Assembly (NCBI GenBank): GCA_963841045.1
Contig: CAWJBD010000013.1
Span: 62,001-126,000 of the forward strand
Source: Aalborgiella sp963841045
GTDB lineage: Bacteria > Pseudomonadota > Gammaproteobacteria > Burkholderiales > Burkholderiaceae_C
Direction: 5' to 3'
DNA: 64,000 nucleotides
The notes beneath the pieces were generated by a model. It saw only the letters and a program-made list of their open reading frames with translations, was not told the origin of the DNA and did no database searches. A program made the position numbers and the translations under genes. Position 1 is the first letter of the stretch, and the number at the start of each line of letters is the position of its first letter. Positions 47,361-55,691 of the stretch are shown here, in pieces.

Positions 47361-48347
47361 ATGCTCAATATCTTTTCACTCGCCAATGGTCGTCTCTTTC
47401 AAGAAGAGATCGAGTCATTGGAAGAACTCGCCAAATTCCAACCCATCTGGGTCGATTTAGAGTCCCCCACGCTGGAAGAAAAGCGCTGGGTGAAACAACA
47501 CTATGGTTTGTCCATTCCAGAAGATGCGATGGACGAAGACATCGAAGAGTCGGCCCGTTTTTATGAAGAAGACAACGGTGACCTGCATATTCGCTCAGAC
47601 TTTTTGCTGGCGGATGAGGCCGAGCCCGGCACTGTGCGTGTGGCGTTTATTTTGAACTTGGCCAACACGCAACTCAAAAGCCATGGCGTTTTATTTTCGA
47701 TTCATGACGAAGACGTACCCGTGTTTCGCCTCTTGCGCATGCGTGCACGCCGAGCGCCAGGTTTGTTGGAAGATGCCAAAGAAGTCCTCTTGAAACTGTT
47801 TGATGCCGATGCCGAATATTCTGCCGATACTTTGGAAGGCATTTACGACGGTTTAGAAAAAGTCAGCAACCAAGTTTTATCGGGCGATGTGACCGATGCT
47901 TTGGCGGGTGAGGTGCTGGGCGCGATTGCGCGGCACGAAAATTTGAACGGTACGATTCGCCGCAACATGATGGACACACGCCGCGCTTTGAGCTTTGTGA
48001 TGCGCAGCAAAATGTTGAATGCGGAACAGTTTGAAGAAGCACGACAAATTTTGCGCGATATCGACTCATTGGACTCGCACACCGCATTTGTGTTTGAGAA
48101 AATCAACTTCTTGATGGACGCGACGGTTGGTTTCATCAACATCAACCAAAATAAAATCATCAAAATTTTCTCAGTGGCCAGCGTCGCTTTGCTGCCACCC
48201 ACCTTGATTGCCAGTTTGTACGGTATGAATTTCAAATTCATGCCGGAATTGAATTGGTCACTGGGCTATCCGTATGCTTTGTTGCTGATGCTGTGCAGCG
48301 CGTTGATACCGATGTGGTATTTCCGCAAGCGGGGCTGGTTGAAATAA
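47361..48347 (+). CDS. corA: Magnesium/cobalt transporter CorA
   Basis: Pentameric inner-membrane channel for Mg2+ (and Co2+). The 328 residues begin with MLNIFSLANGRLFQEE, typical of the betaproteobacterial branch, followed by the large cytoplasmic funnel. Two C-terminal spans flank the pore signature YGMNF (GMN 288-290), and the tail ends in RKRGWLK. GGAG lies 6 bases before the ATG and may be sequestered by the leader. psd follows after 23 bases. Confidence 0.96.
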   Translation: MLNIFSLANGRLFQEEIESLEELAKFQPIWVDLESPTLEEKRWVKQHYGLSIPEDAMDEDIEESARFYEEDNGDLHIRSDFLLADEAEPGTVRVAFILNLANTQLKSHGVLFSIHDEDVPVFRLLRMRARRAPGLLEDAKEVLLKLFDADAEYSADTLEGIYDGLEKVSNQVLSGDVTDALAGEVLGAIARHENLNGTIRRNMMDTRRALSFVMRSKMLNAEQFEEARQILRDIDSLDSHTAFVFEKINFLMDATVGFININQNKIIKIFSVASVALLPPTLIASLYGMNFKFMPELNWSLGYPYALLLMLCSALIPMWYFRKRGWLK

Positions 48348-48370
48348 GACAATTTGATTGAAGGATTCAC

Positions 48371-49237
48371 ATGTTCGAACGTCTCAGTGTGATTGCGCAA
48401 TACCTGCTTCCTAAACGCTGGCTCACCGAACTGGCTGGCAGTTTTGCACGCAAGCAAGCTGGCGGCACAACCACTGCCGTGATTGGCTGGTTTGTGAAAC
48501 GCTACCAAGTCAACATGCAAGAAGCCTTGAACCCTGACATTGCCAGCTACGCCAGTTTCAACGATTTTTTCACACGTGAATTGAAACCCAATGCTCGCCC
48601 GCTGGCGCAAGCGGCGCTCATCAGTCCAGTTGATGGCGCAATCAGCCAGTTTGGCAAAATAGAGCACGACCAAATTTTTCAAGCCAAAGGCCACAGCTAT
48701 TCCACCACCGCACTGGTGGGTGGTGACAAAGAGCTGGCTGACCAATTTGAAAACGGCAGTTTTGCCACTTTGTATTTGAGCCCCAAGGACTACCACCGCA
48801 TTCACATGCCTTGTGATGGTCGTTTGACGCGCATGATTTATGTGCCGGGAGATTTGTTCTCGGTGAACCCCACTACCGCACGCGGCGTGCCGGGCTTGTT
48901 TGCACGCAACGAACGCGTGGTGTGCGTGTTTGATTCAAAGCAAGGCCCTTTTGTTTTAACTTTGGTGGGTGCCACCATCGTCGGCAGCATGGCGACCAGC
49001 TGGCATGGCGTGGTCAACCCGCCGCGTTTGCCGAAAGTGACCGAATGGCGCTATGACGAACAAAACATTGTCATGAAACAAGGTGATGAGATGGGGCGCT
49101 TTTTGCTGGGCTCTACTGTCGTGATGTTGTTCCCAAAATCAGCGTCGGAAACCTTGCAATTCAACCCAACTTGGCAAGCCGGTGGCGCCATACAAATGGG
49201 CCAACCCATGTGCCAGCAAGTGACTGCAGCTAATTAG
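48371..49237 (+). CDS. psd: Phosphatidylserine decarboxylase proenzyme
   Basis: Makes phosphatidylethanolamine at the inner membrane. The proenzyme cuts itself at LGST (246-249, in GRFLLGSTVVMLFP) and the serine becomes the pyruvoyl group. The length of 288 residues is that of the long membrane type. FNDFFTRELKP, VDGAISQFGKI and LSPKDYHRIHMP are also conserved. AAGGA lies 5 bases before the ATG. It follows corA in the same direction. Confidence 0.96.
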   Translation: MFERLSVIAQYLLPKRWLTELAGSFARKQAGGTTTAVIGWFVKRYQVNMQEALNPDIASYASFNDFFTRELKPNARPLAQAALISPVDGAISQFGKIEHDQIFQAKGHSYSTTALVGGDKELADQFENGSFATLYLSPKDYHRIHMPCDGRLTRMIYVPGDLFSVNPTTARGVPGLFARNERVVCVFDSKQGPFVLTLVGATIVGSMATSWHGVVNPPRLPKVTEWRYDEQNIVMKQGDEMGRFLLGSTVVMLFPKSASETLQFNPTWQAGGAIQMGQPMCQQVTAAN

Positions 49238-49257
49238 ACAGTCTGTAAGAGATTATT

Positions 49258-49310
49258 ATGCTATGTATTTAATAGCATACTAGGCAATCAATACGCCGTC
49301 TACAGCCTGA
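49258..49310 (+). repeat. Interspersed hairpin repeat, copy 10 (psd/purU gap)
   Basis: Plus-strand copy: ATGCTATGTATTTAATAGCA hairpin, linker with TAG, GGCAATCAATACGCCGTCTA and CAGCC, then the TTCTTATATATTTA tail shared with copy 3. It lies between convergent genes. Confidence 0.92.
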
Positions 49311-49343
49311 TTTCTTATATATTTATGCTGAAAGGTGGCAGCT

Positions 49344-50213
49344 TCACTTGAACACCACCGTTTTGCGCCCATTGACCAGCACACGGTGTTCGCTGTGCCA
49401 CTTCACTGCGCGGGCCAACACTTGGCTTTCGGTATCGCGCCCCAAAGCGGTGAAGTCTTCCACCGTGCGACTGTGGTCAACACGGGTGACATCTTGTTCA
49501 ATGATGGGACCTTCATCCAAATCTGTGGTGACGTAATGCGCAGTCGCACCTATTAACTTCACCCCTCTGTCATGCGCTTGGTAGTAAGGTTTAGCGCCTT
49601 TGAAACTGGGTAAAAACGAGTGATGAATATTGATGGCACGACCTTTTAGTTTGCTGCATAAATCGTCGCTTAATATTTGCATGTAGCGTGCCAAAACCAC
49701 CAGCTCTGCACCTTCGGACATGATGATGTCATATGCACGTGCTTCAGCTTGTGCTTTGGTCGCAGCTGTCACAGGTATGTGGTGAAAGGGCACGTTGTAA
49801 CTGGCAGCCAATTGGTAAAAGTCGCGGTGGTTCGAAATAATGGCACGCACGTCAATGGGCAGCAAACCGCTTTTGCAGCGAAAAAGCAAATCATTCAGAC
49901 AATGCCCTTCTTTGCTGACCATCAAAACCGTTGGCATTTGTTGATGCGTGCCGTGCAGTTGCCATTGCATTTTGAATGCTGCAGCAAGTAGCGCGAGATC
50001 ACTTCGCAAAGCTGTTTGGTTCAAATCATTGTCGCCGCTAAAAGCAAATTGCACGCGCATGAAAAACAAACCCGTGTCATGGTCGTTGTATTGCGCCGCT
50101 TCTTCAATATTGCCACCGCGGTCGAGCAAAAATGCCGAAACGGCATGAACTATGCCGCGTTGATCAGGACAAGATAGCGTGAGAATGTAGGCTTGTGAAT
50201 GTGTATCGGTCAT
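49344..50213 (-). CDS. purU: Formyltetrahydrofolate deformylase
   Basis: Hydrolyses 10-formyltetrahydrofolate to formate and tetrahydrofolate, balancing one-carbon units. The 289 residues have an N-terminal ACT domain (LTLSCPDQRGIVHAVSAFL) and a formyltransferase-like catalytic domain with HHSFLPSFKGAKPYYQA and GATAHYVTTDLDEGPII, holding the catalytic Asn/His/Asp set. The ATG overlaps the end of alr by four bases. Convergent with psd. Confidence 0.95.
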   Translation of the reverse strand: MTDTHSQAYILTLSCPDQRGIVHAVSAFLLDRGGNIEEAAQYNDHDTGLFFMRVQFAFSGDNDLNQTALRSDLALLAAAFKMQWQLHGTHQQMPTVLMVSKEGHCLNDLLFRCKSGLLPIDVRAIISNHRDFYQLAASYNVPFHHIPVTAATKAQAEARAYDIIMSEGAELVVLARYMQILSDDLCSKLKGRAINIHHSFLPSFKGAKPYYQAHDRGVKLIGATAHYVTTDLDEGPIIEQDVTRVDHSRTVEDFTALGRDTESQVLARAVKWHSEHRVLVNGRKTVVFK

Positions 50214-51331
50214 GATGCAAGATTATCGTCCACCAACACAGGAACACGTTGTGCCAGCGCACACATCAATTCGTAACCCACGGTACCAGCTGATTTGGCC
50301 ACTTCATCAATCGACAACACCGCCCCACTTTTTGCGTTGCCCCATAAAGTGACTTCAGTGCCTATACCCAACTGCAAACCTGCAACTTGCAGCGGCGTTA
50401 AATCAACCGTGAGCATGTCCATGCTGACACGCCCTACCATCTGTGTGCGTACACCGTTCACCAAAACAGGCGTACCCGTGCTGCAATGACGTGGATAACC
50501 GTCTGCATAACCACAAGCTACCACGCCTATTAACATGGGTTTGTCGGCAACAAAGGTAGAGCCATAGCCGACAGTATCACCTTTTTGTAAAGTTTGGATA
50601 CCGATTATTTTTGATGACAATGTCATCGTGCTTTGCAAGGACCAATCTGCCGCTGTGTGAACGGGCGCATCGGGCGAGCTACCATACAAAGCAATACCAG
50701 GTCGCACCCAGTCGCCAGCATCAATGCCTAATTCATTGAGGCGCAAAGTGGCCGCGCTGTTGCAAAAACTGCGTTCACCTGGCAAGTCTTGTACTGTGCT
50801 ATTAAAAATTTGCATTTGATGCTGTACACCTTTGTCACCATCGGCATCGCTGAAATGCGTCATCATCGAAATTTCATCAACCTGCGGCAATGCATTCAAA
50901 CGTGTCCATGCTGCACGATAGTGCTCGGGTCTAAACCCAAGTCGATTCATGCCTGAGTTCATTTTCAAAAACACACGGTGCGGCACTTCAGTTTTATGCG
51001 TCGCCAGCATGTGTATTTGTTCATCACAATGAACGGTGTGCCATAGATTCAAACGCGAACACAGTTCCAAATCACGTTGTTCAAACACCCCTTCTAACAG
51101 CAGTATGGGGCCTCGCCAGCCCAACTGTCGCACACGCTGTGCTTCCTCTAAATCCAAAAGACCAAAGCCATCTGCGCCGCGCAGACCTTCAAATGCGCGC
51201 TCAATGCCATGACCATAGGCATTGGCTTTGACAATTGCCCATACACGCGCGTGCGCCGCTGCTTGACGAATCACCTGTACGTTATGACGCAGTGCAGCAA
51301 TATGTATGGTGGCTAAAACGGGGCGAGGCAT
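50210..51331 (-). CDS. alr: Alanine racemase
   Basis: PLP enzyme making D-alanine for peptidoglycan. The 373 residues begin with MPRPVLATIHIAALRHNV; the PLP Lys is Lys35 in IVKANAYGHG. The second catalytic base, Tyr, is in DTVGYGSTFVADKP. The C-terminal beta domain is complete. purU follows with an overlap. Divergent from lplT. Confidence 0.95.
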   Translation of the reverse strand: MPRPVLATIHIAALRHNVQVIRQAAAHARVWAIVKANAYGHGIERAFEGLRGADGFGLLDLEEAQRVRQLGWRGPILLLEGVFEQRDLELCSRLNLWHTVHCDEQIHMLATHKTEVPHRVFLKMNSGMNRLGFRPEHYRAAWTRLNALPQVDEISMMTHFSDADGDKGVQHQMQIFNSTVQDLPGERSFCNSAATLRLNELGIDAGDWVRPGIALYGSSPDAPVHTAADWSLQSTMTLSSKIIGIQTLQKGDTVGYGSTFVADKPMLIGVVACGYADGYPRHCSTGTPVLVNGVRTQMVGRVSMDMLTVDLTPLQVAGLQLGIGTEVTLWGNAKSGAVLSIDEVAKSAGTVGYELMCALAQRVPVLVDDNLAS

Positions 51332-51438
51332 GATATAACCTATGAACTTTAGTTTGACTGAAAAACTTCGTACTGGACTTTACCAAACTTTTCACGCTAA
51401 GAGACAGCTCGAGCAGATTCATATTTCGACAGGCATTC

Positions 51439-52747
51439 ATGACGCAAGTTTCTCACCAACCCATGGGCCGTGGTTTTTACACCATCATGGCTGCGCAGTT
51501 TTTTAGTTCGCTTGCCGACAATGCATTATTGGTAGCAGCCATTGAATTACTGAAAGCATCGCAAGCGCCGACTTGGCATGTCGCTGCATTAGCGCCAATG
51601 TTTGCGCTTTTTTATGTTGTGCTAGCACCATTTGTTGGCGCAATTGCCGACGCTTACCCCAAAGGGCAAGTGATGTTTGTCAGCAATTTCATCAAAGTTA
51701 TGGGCTGCTTGCTCATGCTTTTTGGTGGCCATCCATTGCTGGCCTACGCCATCGTAGGTTTGGGTGCGGCAGCTTATTCGCCTGCCAAATATGGCATATT
51801 GACTGAGCTATTGCCGGCGTCACTATTGGTTAAAGCCAATGGTTGGATTGAGGGTTTGACTGTGGCTTCCATCATATTGGGTATCTTGTTGGGCGGTTTA
51901 TTGATTGGTTCGCAAGCCTCCTCTCATTTGCTGTCATTTGATTTTCCTTTTATGCAAACCAGCGTTGACACGCCGGCAGAAGCCGCAATTGCAGTGATGA
52001 TTTTGATTTATGCCATCGCTGCTTGGTTCAATACCCGCATACCCACAACTGGCGCACAACTGATTGCTGTACCTCAAAACAAATTGGCTTTGTTGCCCGA
52101 TTTTTGGAGCTGTAACACAAAGCTTTGGAAAGACAAACTTGGTCAAATTTCATTATCGACAACCACTTTATTTTGGGGTGTATTGGGAAATTTACGAGTC
52201 ATTGTTTTTGCTTGGGCTGCAGTTGCATTGGGCTACACAACCTCGCAAGCTTCAACCTTGGTCGGGGTGATTGTCATTGGTACCGCCATTGGCGCTGTTG
52301 CCGCTTCTATGACCATGACGCTTGACAAAGCTACCAAACTCATTCCCTTGGGAATTGCGATGGGTGTTTTGATGTTGGGTTTGAATTTCATCACCCACAT
52401 CGCTATCGCTATTCCATTTTTAATTTTGCTAGGTGGTCTGGCAGGTTATTTGGTGGTACCTATGAATGCTTTGTTGCAACACAGAGGGACACAATTTGAT
52501 GGGCGCTGGCCGGTCGATTGCTGTGCAAAACTTCAATGAGCAAGCTTGCATTTTGGGTCTGGGCATGTTGTATGCAATGGGAACAAAATTGGGCATGACG
52601 GCTTTTGGTGCTATTGCATCGTTTGGCTTCTTGATCGCAGGTGTCATGTGGTTAATCAAGCGTTGGCATGACAGCAATTGCCGTAACTTTCCTGCTGAGG
52701 AAGCACATCTCATCGATATTGCCACGCACGACGGCATGCACGACTGA
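51439..52747 (+). CDS. lplT: Lysophospholipid transporter LplT (one frameshift)
   Basis: Major-facilitator protein that moves lysophosphatidylethanolamine across the inner membrane for re-acylation. FYTIMAAQFFSSLADNALL opens it, as is typical. About ten to twelve membrane segments follow. The frame breaks at 52486-52488: removing one G gives LLQHRGHNLMGAGRSIAVQNFNEQ, which matches the family, and the remaining two segments run to 52747. The whole is about 435 residues. The partner acyltransferase gene (aas) is not seen here. Divergent from alr. Confidence 0.88.
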
Positions 52748-52768
52748 GTTCAAATCTGTAAGTAAAGA

Positions 52769-53647
52769 ATGGCGAAAATTTTGCCCGTTGGGGTTTTGCT
52801 GATCAACGCATTCATTTGGGGTGTTTCGTGGTGGCCACTGCGTGAGCTGCAAACGGCAGGTTTACACCCACTGTGGTCCACTGTCATCATGTATTGCTTT
52901 GCGATGGCAATTGTGCTCGTGTACAAACCAAGCGTGTGGCGCGCGTTGATCACGCACCCTCAGTTGTGGTTATTGTTGCTGGCATCAGGCTTGACGAATG
53001 TCAGCTTCAATTGGGCTGTGAGCATCGGCGATGTGGTTCGTGTTTTGATACTTTTTTACCTGATGCCTGCTTGGGTGGTGCTGTTGGCATGGCTGGTGTT
53101 GAACGAACGCCCCAATCGTTTCGCTTATTTCCGATTGGTACTGGCAATGACAGGTGTATTCATCGTTTTACTGCCGACTTCATCCATCAATTTATCATCT
53201 GTACTGTCCCAAAGCTTGAGTTTTGCCGATGTGTTGGCTATCTTAGGCGGCTTCACTTTTGCTCTGACACAAGTGCTGCTCAAACGCATGGGTGATACAC
53301 CCAAAGAAGGACGTTTGTTTGCGATGTTTGCAGGCGGTGCATTACTGGCCACTCTCGCCGGGGCATTGGGTCTTGCGCAAGGCTGGGTGTCGGCACTTCC
53401 AGAAGTTAGTGTTTATTGGCTTTTTGTTGCTGCACTACTTTCGATTGCATTTATGGTTGGCAATGCAGCTTTGCAATATGCAGCACCTCGGCTACCAGCC
53501 AATACCACCGCAGTGGTGATGCTAACGGAAATCATTTTTGGCAGCTTGTCTGCCGTTTGGTTAGGTGCAGCCGTGCTAGACGCCAAGACATTGATTGGCG
53601 GTTCACTGATTTTTATAGCTGCCGCTTTAGCGACACGACAAAACTAA
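52769..53647 (+). CDS. EamA/DMT-family transporter
   Basis: Inner-membrane transporter of the drug/metabolite family, 292 residues with ten spans in two EamA repeats. The first repeat covers about residues 5-135 (INAFIWGVSWWPLRELQ, YFRLVLAMTGVFIVLLP), the second 145-290 (ILGGFTFALTQVLLKRMG, IIFGSLSAVWLGAAVL). The substrate is unknown. It starts 21 bases after lplT and ends at a strong bidirectional terminator. Confidence 0.87.
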   Translation: MAKILPVGVLLINAFIWGVSWWPLRELQTAGLHPLWSTVIMYCFAMAIVLVYKPSVWRALITHPQLWLLLLASGLTNVSFNWAVSIGDVVRVLILFYLMPAWVVLLAWLVLNERPNRFAYFRLVLAMTGVFIVLLPTSSINLSSVLSQSLSFADVLAILGGFTFALTQVLLKRMGDTPKEGRLFAMFAGGALLATLAGALGLAQGWVSALPEVSVYWLFVAALLSIAFMVGNAALQYAAPRLPANTTAVVMLTEIIFGSLSAVWLGAAVLDAKTLIGGSLIFIAAALATRQN

Positions 53648-53681
53648 AAAAAGCCCGATACCTTTCGATATCGAGCTTTTT
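53646..53681. terminator. Bidirectional terminator between EamA and H1-like genes
   Basis: AGCCCGATA and TATCGAGCT form a 9-position stem with one mismatch, bordered by seven A on one side and five T on the other, so it can stop transcripts from both convergent genes. Confidence 0.85.
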
Positions 53682-53736
53682 GCATTGACGATTTATGGCT
53701 ACATAAACCGCCACCCTGCAAATTAAAACGTGGTTC

Positions 53737-54219
53737 TTACGGTTTTTTAGCCGTAGGAAATGGCCACGCTGCTTGCGGGCTCAGAGTTGTCTGAGCCGCA
53801 GGTGCAGGTGCAGGCTTAGGCGCTGCTTTTGGGGCAGGTTTTTTAGCTGCCTTTTTAGCAGGCGCCTTCTTAGCTGCTACTTTTTTTTTAGCAGGCGCTT
53901 TCTTAGCTGCTACTTTTTTTTTAGCAGGGGCTTTCTTAGCAGCAGCTTTCTTAGCTGGTGCTTTTTTGGCCGCTACTTTTTTCGCAGGGGCTTTCTTAGC
54001 AGCTGGCTTTTTCGCTGGTGCTTTTTTGGCCGCTACTTTTTTCGCAGGGGCTTTCTTCGCTACAGCTTTTTTCGCTGGGGCTTTTTTAGCTGCTGCTTTT
54101 TTCGCAGGGGCTTTCTTCGCTGCAGCTTTTTTCGCTGGTGCTTTTTTAGCCGCTACTTTTTTTGCAGGGGCTTTCTTCGCTGGGGCCTTTTTTGCGGCCG
54201 GTTTTTTCGCAGTTGCCAT
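53737..54219 (-). CDS. Histone H1-like DNA-binding protein
   Basis: A 160-residue Lys/Ala/Pro-rich protein built from about 15 repeats of AKKAPAKK and close variants, with a short non-repetitive tail (LSPQAAWPFPTAKKP). It resembles AlgP-like and HctB-like histone H1 mimics, which bind and compact DNA without sequence preference. AAGGAG lies 8 bases before the ATG. The tail is not basic. Such repeat tracts vary in copy number between strains and are prone to replication or assembly slippage. Two hairpins lie in its leader. Confidence 0.85.
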   Translation of the reverse strand: MATAKKPAAKKAPAKKAPAKKVAAKKAPAKKAAAKKAPAKKAAAKKAPAKKAVAKKAPAKKVAAKKAPAKKPAAKKAPAKKVAAKKAPAKKAAAKKAPAKKKVAAKKAPAKKKVAAKKAPAKKAAKKPAPKAAPKPAPAPAAQTTLSPQAAWPFPTAKKP

Positions 54220-54252
54220 TTTATTTACTCCTTGATCACATTACAAAGAGCA

Positions 54253-54323
54253 CTTTGTGCTTGTTTTTATTGCACAAAATGATTTATGGTGTTGCGCCAC
54301 AATGAAGCGCGCAACGCCATAAA
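54253..54323. other. Two hairpins between nrdB and the H1-like gene
   Basis: TTTGTGC and GCACAAA (54254-54279) form one hairpin. A second has 15-base arms (54283-54297 and 54309-54323, TTATGGTGTTGCGC with GCGCAACGCCATAA) and a single G-T pair. No T tract follows either, so they may be part of the leader or a processing site. Confidence 0.6.
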
Positions 54324-54386
54324 CACGGTTTGCACATAACTGACCTGGCTCTTCGGCTATTGGCCCTGTTATATGCGAATTCAAAA

Positions 54387-55595
54387 TCAATCCCAAGAAA
54401 GCGCACCGCCTGATTGGTATTCAATCACACGGGTTTCAAAAAAGTTGCGCTCTTTTTTCAAATCAATCATCTCGCTCATCCAAGGGAATGGATTTTCTTC
54501 ATTTGGAAAAAGCGTCTCTAAACCAATTTGCGTAGCACGGCGGTTTGCAATGTAACGCAAATACCCTTTGAACATGGAAGCATTCATCCCCAACACACCA
54601 CGCGGCATTGTATCTTCAGCATAGCGATATTCCAACTCAACAGCTTGATGGAACATGGCCACAATCTCGGCCTTGAACTCTGGCGTCCATAGTCCAGGGT
54701 TTTCTAGTTTGAGTTGGTTGATTAAATCGATACCAAAATTGCAGTGCATTGATTCGTCGCGCAAAATGTACTGATACTGCTCAGCTGCACCTGTCATTTT
54801 GTTTTGACGCCCTAGTGCCAAAATTTGAGTAAAGCCGACATAGAAGAACAAGCCCTCCATCAAACATGCAAAAGCGATGAGTGACTTCAACAAGGTTTGA
54901 TCAGCTTCATGTGTGCCTGTTTTAAACAAAGGATCACTGATGGCTTCGATGAATGGAATCAAGAACTGGTCTTTATCGCGTATCGATTGAATTTCGTTGT
55001 AGGCATTAAATATTTCGGCCTCATCCAGTCCCAACGACTCTGTGATGTATTGATAAGCGTGCGTGTGTATCGCCTCTTCAAAAGCTTGACGCAGCAAGAA
55101 CTGACGGCATTCTGGTGCTGTGATATGGCGATAAGTACCCAAAACAATGTTGTTTGCCGCCAAAGAGTCAGCCGTAACAAAAAAACCCAAGTTACGCTTA
55201 ACCAAACGTCTCTCATCCTCTGTTAAACCATTTGGGCTTTTCCATAACGCGATGTCGCGCGTCATGTTCACTTCTTGTGGCATCCAATGGTTTGCACAAG
55301 TTGCCAAATATTTTTCCCACGCCCATTTGTACTTGAATGGCACCAACTGATTCACATCGGTTTTGCCATTGATGATGCGTTTGTCTGCTGCCTTGATTCG
55401 TTGGTGAGTTGGCGGCACTGATGCAACTAATTTTTGTGCCGCTGCTTGAACACTGATAGGCTGGGTTGCTACAGAAGATATAGCAGCGGTGGCTGCAGAA
55501 AACTGAGTTGGCGCTTCTGCCAAACGGTTTGTGGGCAAACCATTATTTGAAATTGACGACAGTGCGGGCTTTGTATCTTCTTCCCAGGTTAGCAT
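54387..55595 (-). CDS. nrdB: Ribonucleoside-diphosphate reductase, beta subunit
   Basis: Radical-carrying subunit of class Ia ribonucleotide reductase. The 402 residues have an Ala/Ser-rich N-terminal extension of about 75 residues (ATAAISSVATQPISVQ), then the ferritin-like domain. Metal ligands and the radical Tyr are in EEAIHTHAYQYITESL, matching the E115, H118 and Y122 positions of E. coli. DESMHCNFGIDLIN and a C-terminal tail complete it. It lies 96 bases after nrdA. Confidence 0.96.
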   Translation of the reverse strand: MLTWEEDTKPALSSISNNGLPTNRLAEAPTQFSAATAAISSVATQPISVQAAAQKLVASVPPTHQRIKAADKRIINGKTDVNQLVPFKYKWAWEKYLATCANHWMPQEVNMTRDIALWKSPNGLTEDERRLVKRNLGFFVTADSLAANNIVLGTYRHITAPECRQFLLRQAFEEAIHTHAYQYITESLGLDEAEIFNAYNEIQSIRDKDQFLIPFIEAISDPLFKTGTHEADQTLLKSLIAFACLMEGLFFYVGFTQILALGRQNKMTGAAEQYQYILRDESMHCNFGIDLINQLKLENPGLWTPEFKAEIVAMFHQAVELEYRYAEDTMPRGVLGMNASMFKGYLRYIANRRATQIGLETLFPNEENPFPWMSEMIDLKKERNFFETRVIEYQSGGALSWD

Positions 55596-55691
55596 ATTTG
55601 TTCCAATTCTCCGATTATGAAAGCAGTCGAATAAAAAGAAAAGTTTTTATTCGATTTGCTGTATTCATGTGTTGTACTTTTGCACTATAAA

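Noticed and set aside
47231..47566. Open frame over the corA leader and the start of corA
   Set aside because: No ribosome site and no similarity; it overlaps the structured leader and a real CorA frame.
53880..54200. Tandem repeat as a CRISPR array or minisatellite
   Set aside because: It is coding, with lysine/alanine codon periodicity and a start with a good ribosome site.
53773..54282. Plus-strand open frame rich in Cys, Phe and Arg over the H1-like gene
   Set aside because: It is the complement of the Lys/Ala repeat and extends only because that repeat has no stops on either strand.
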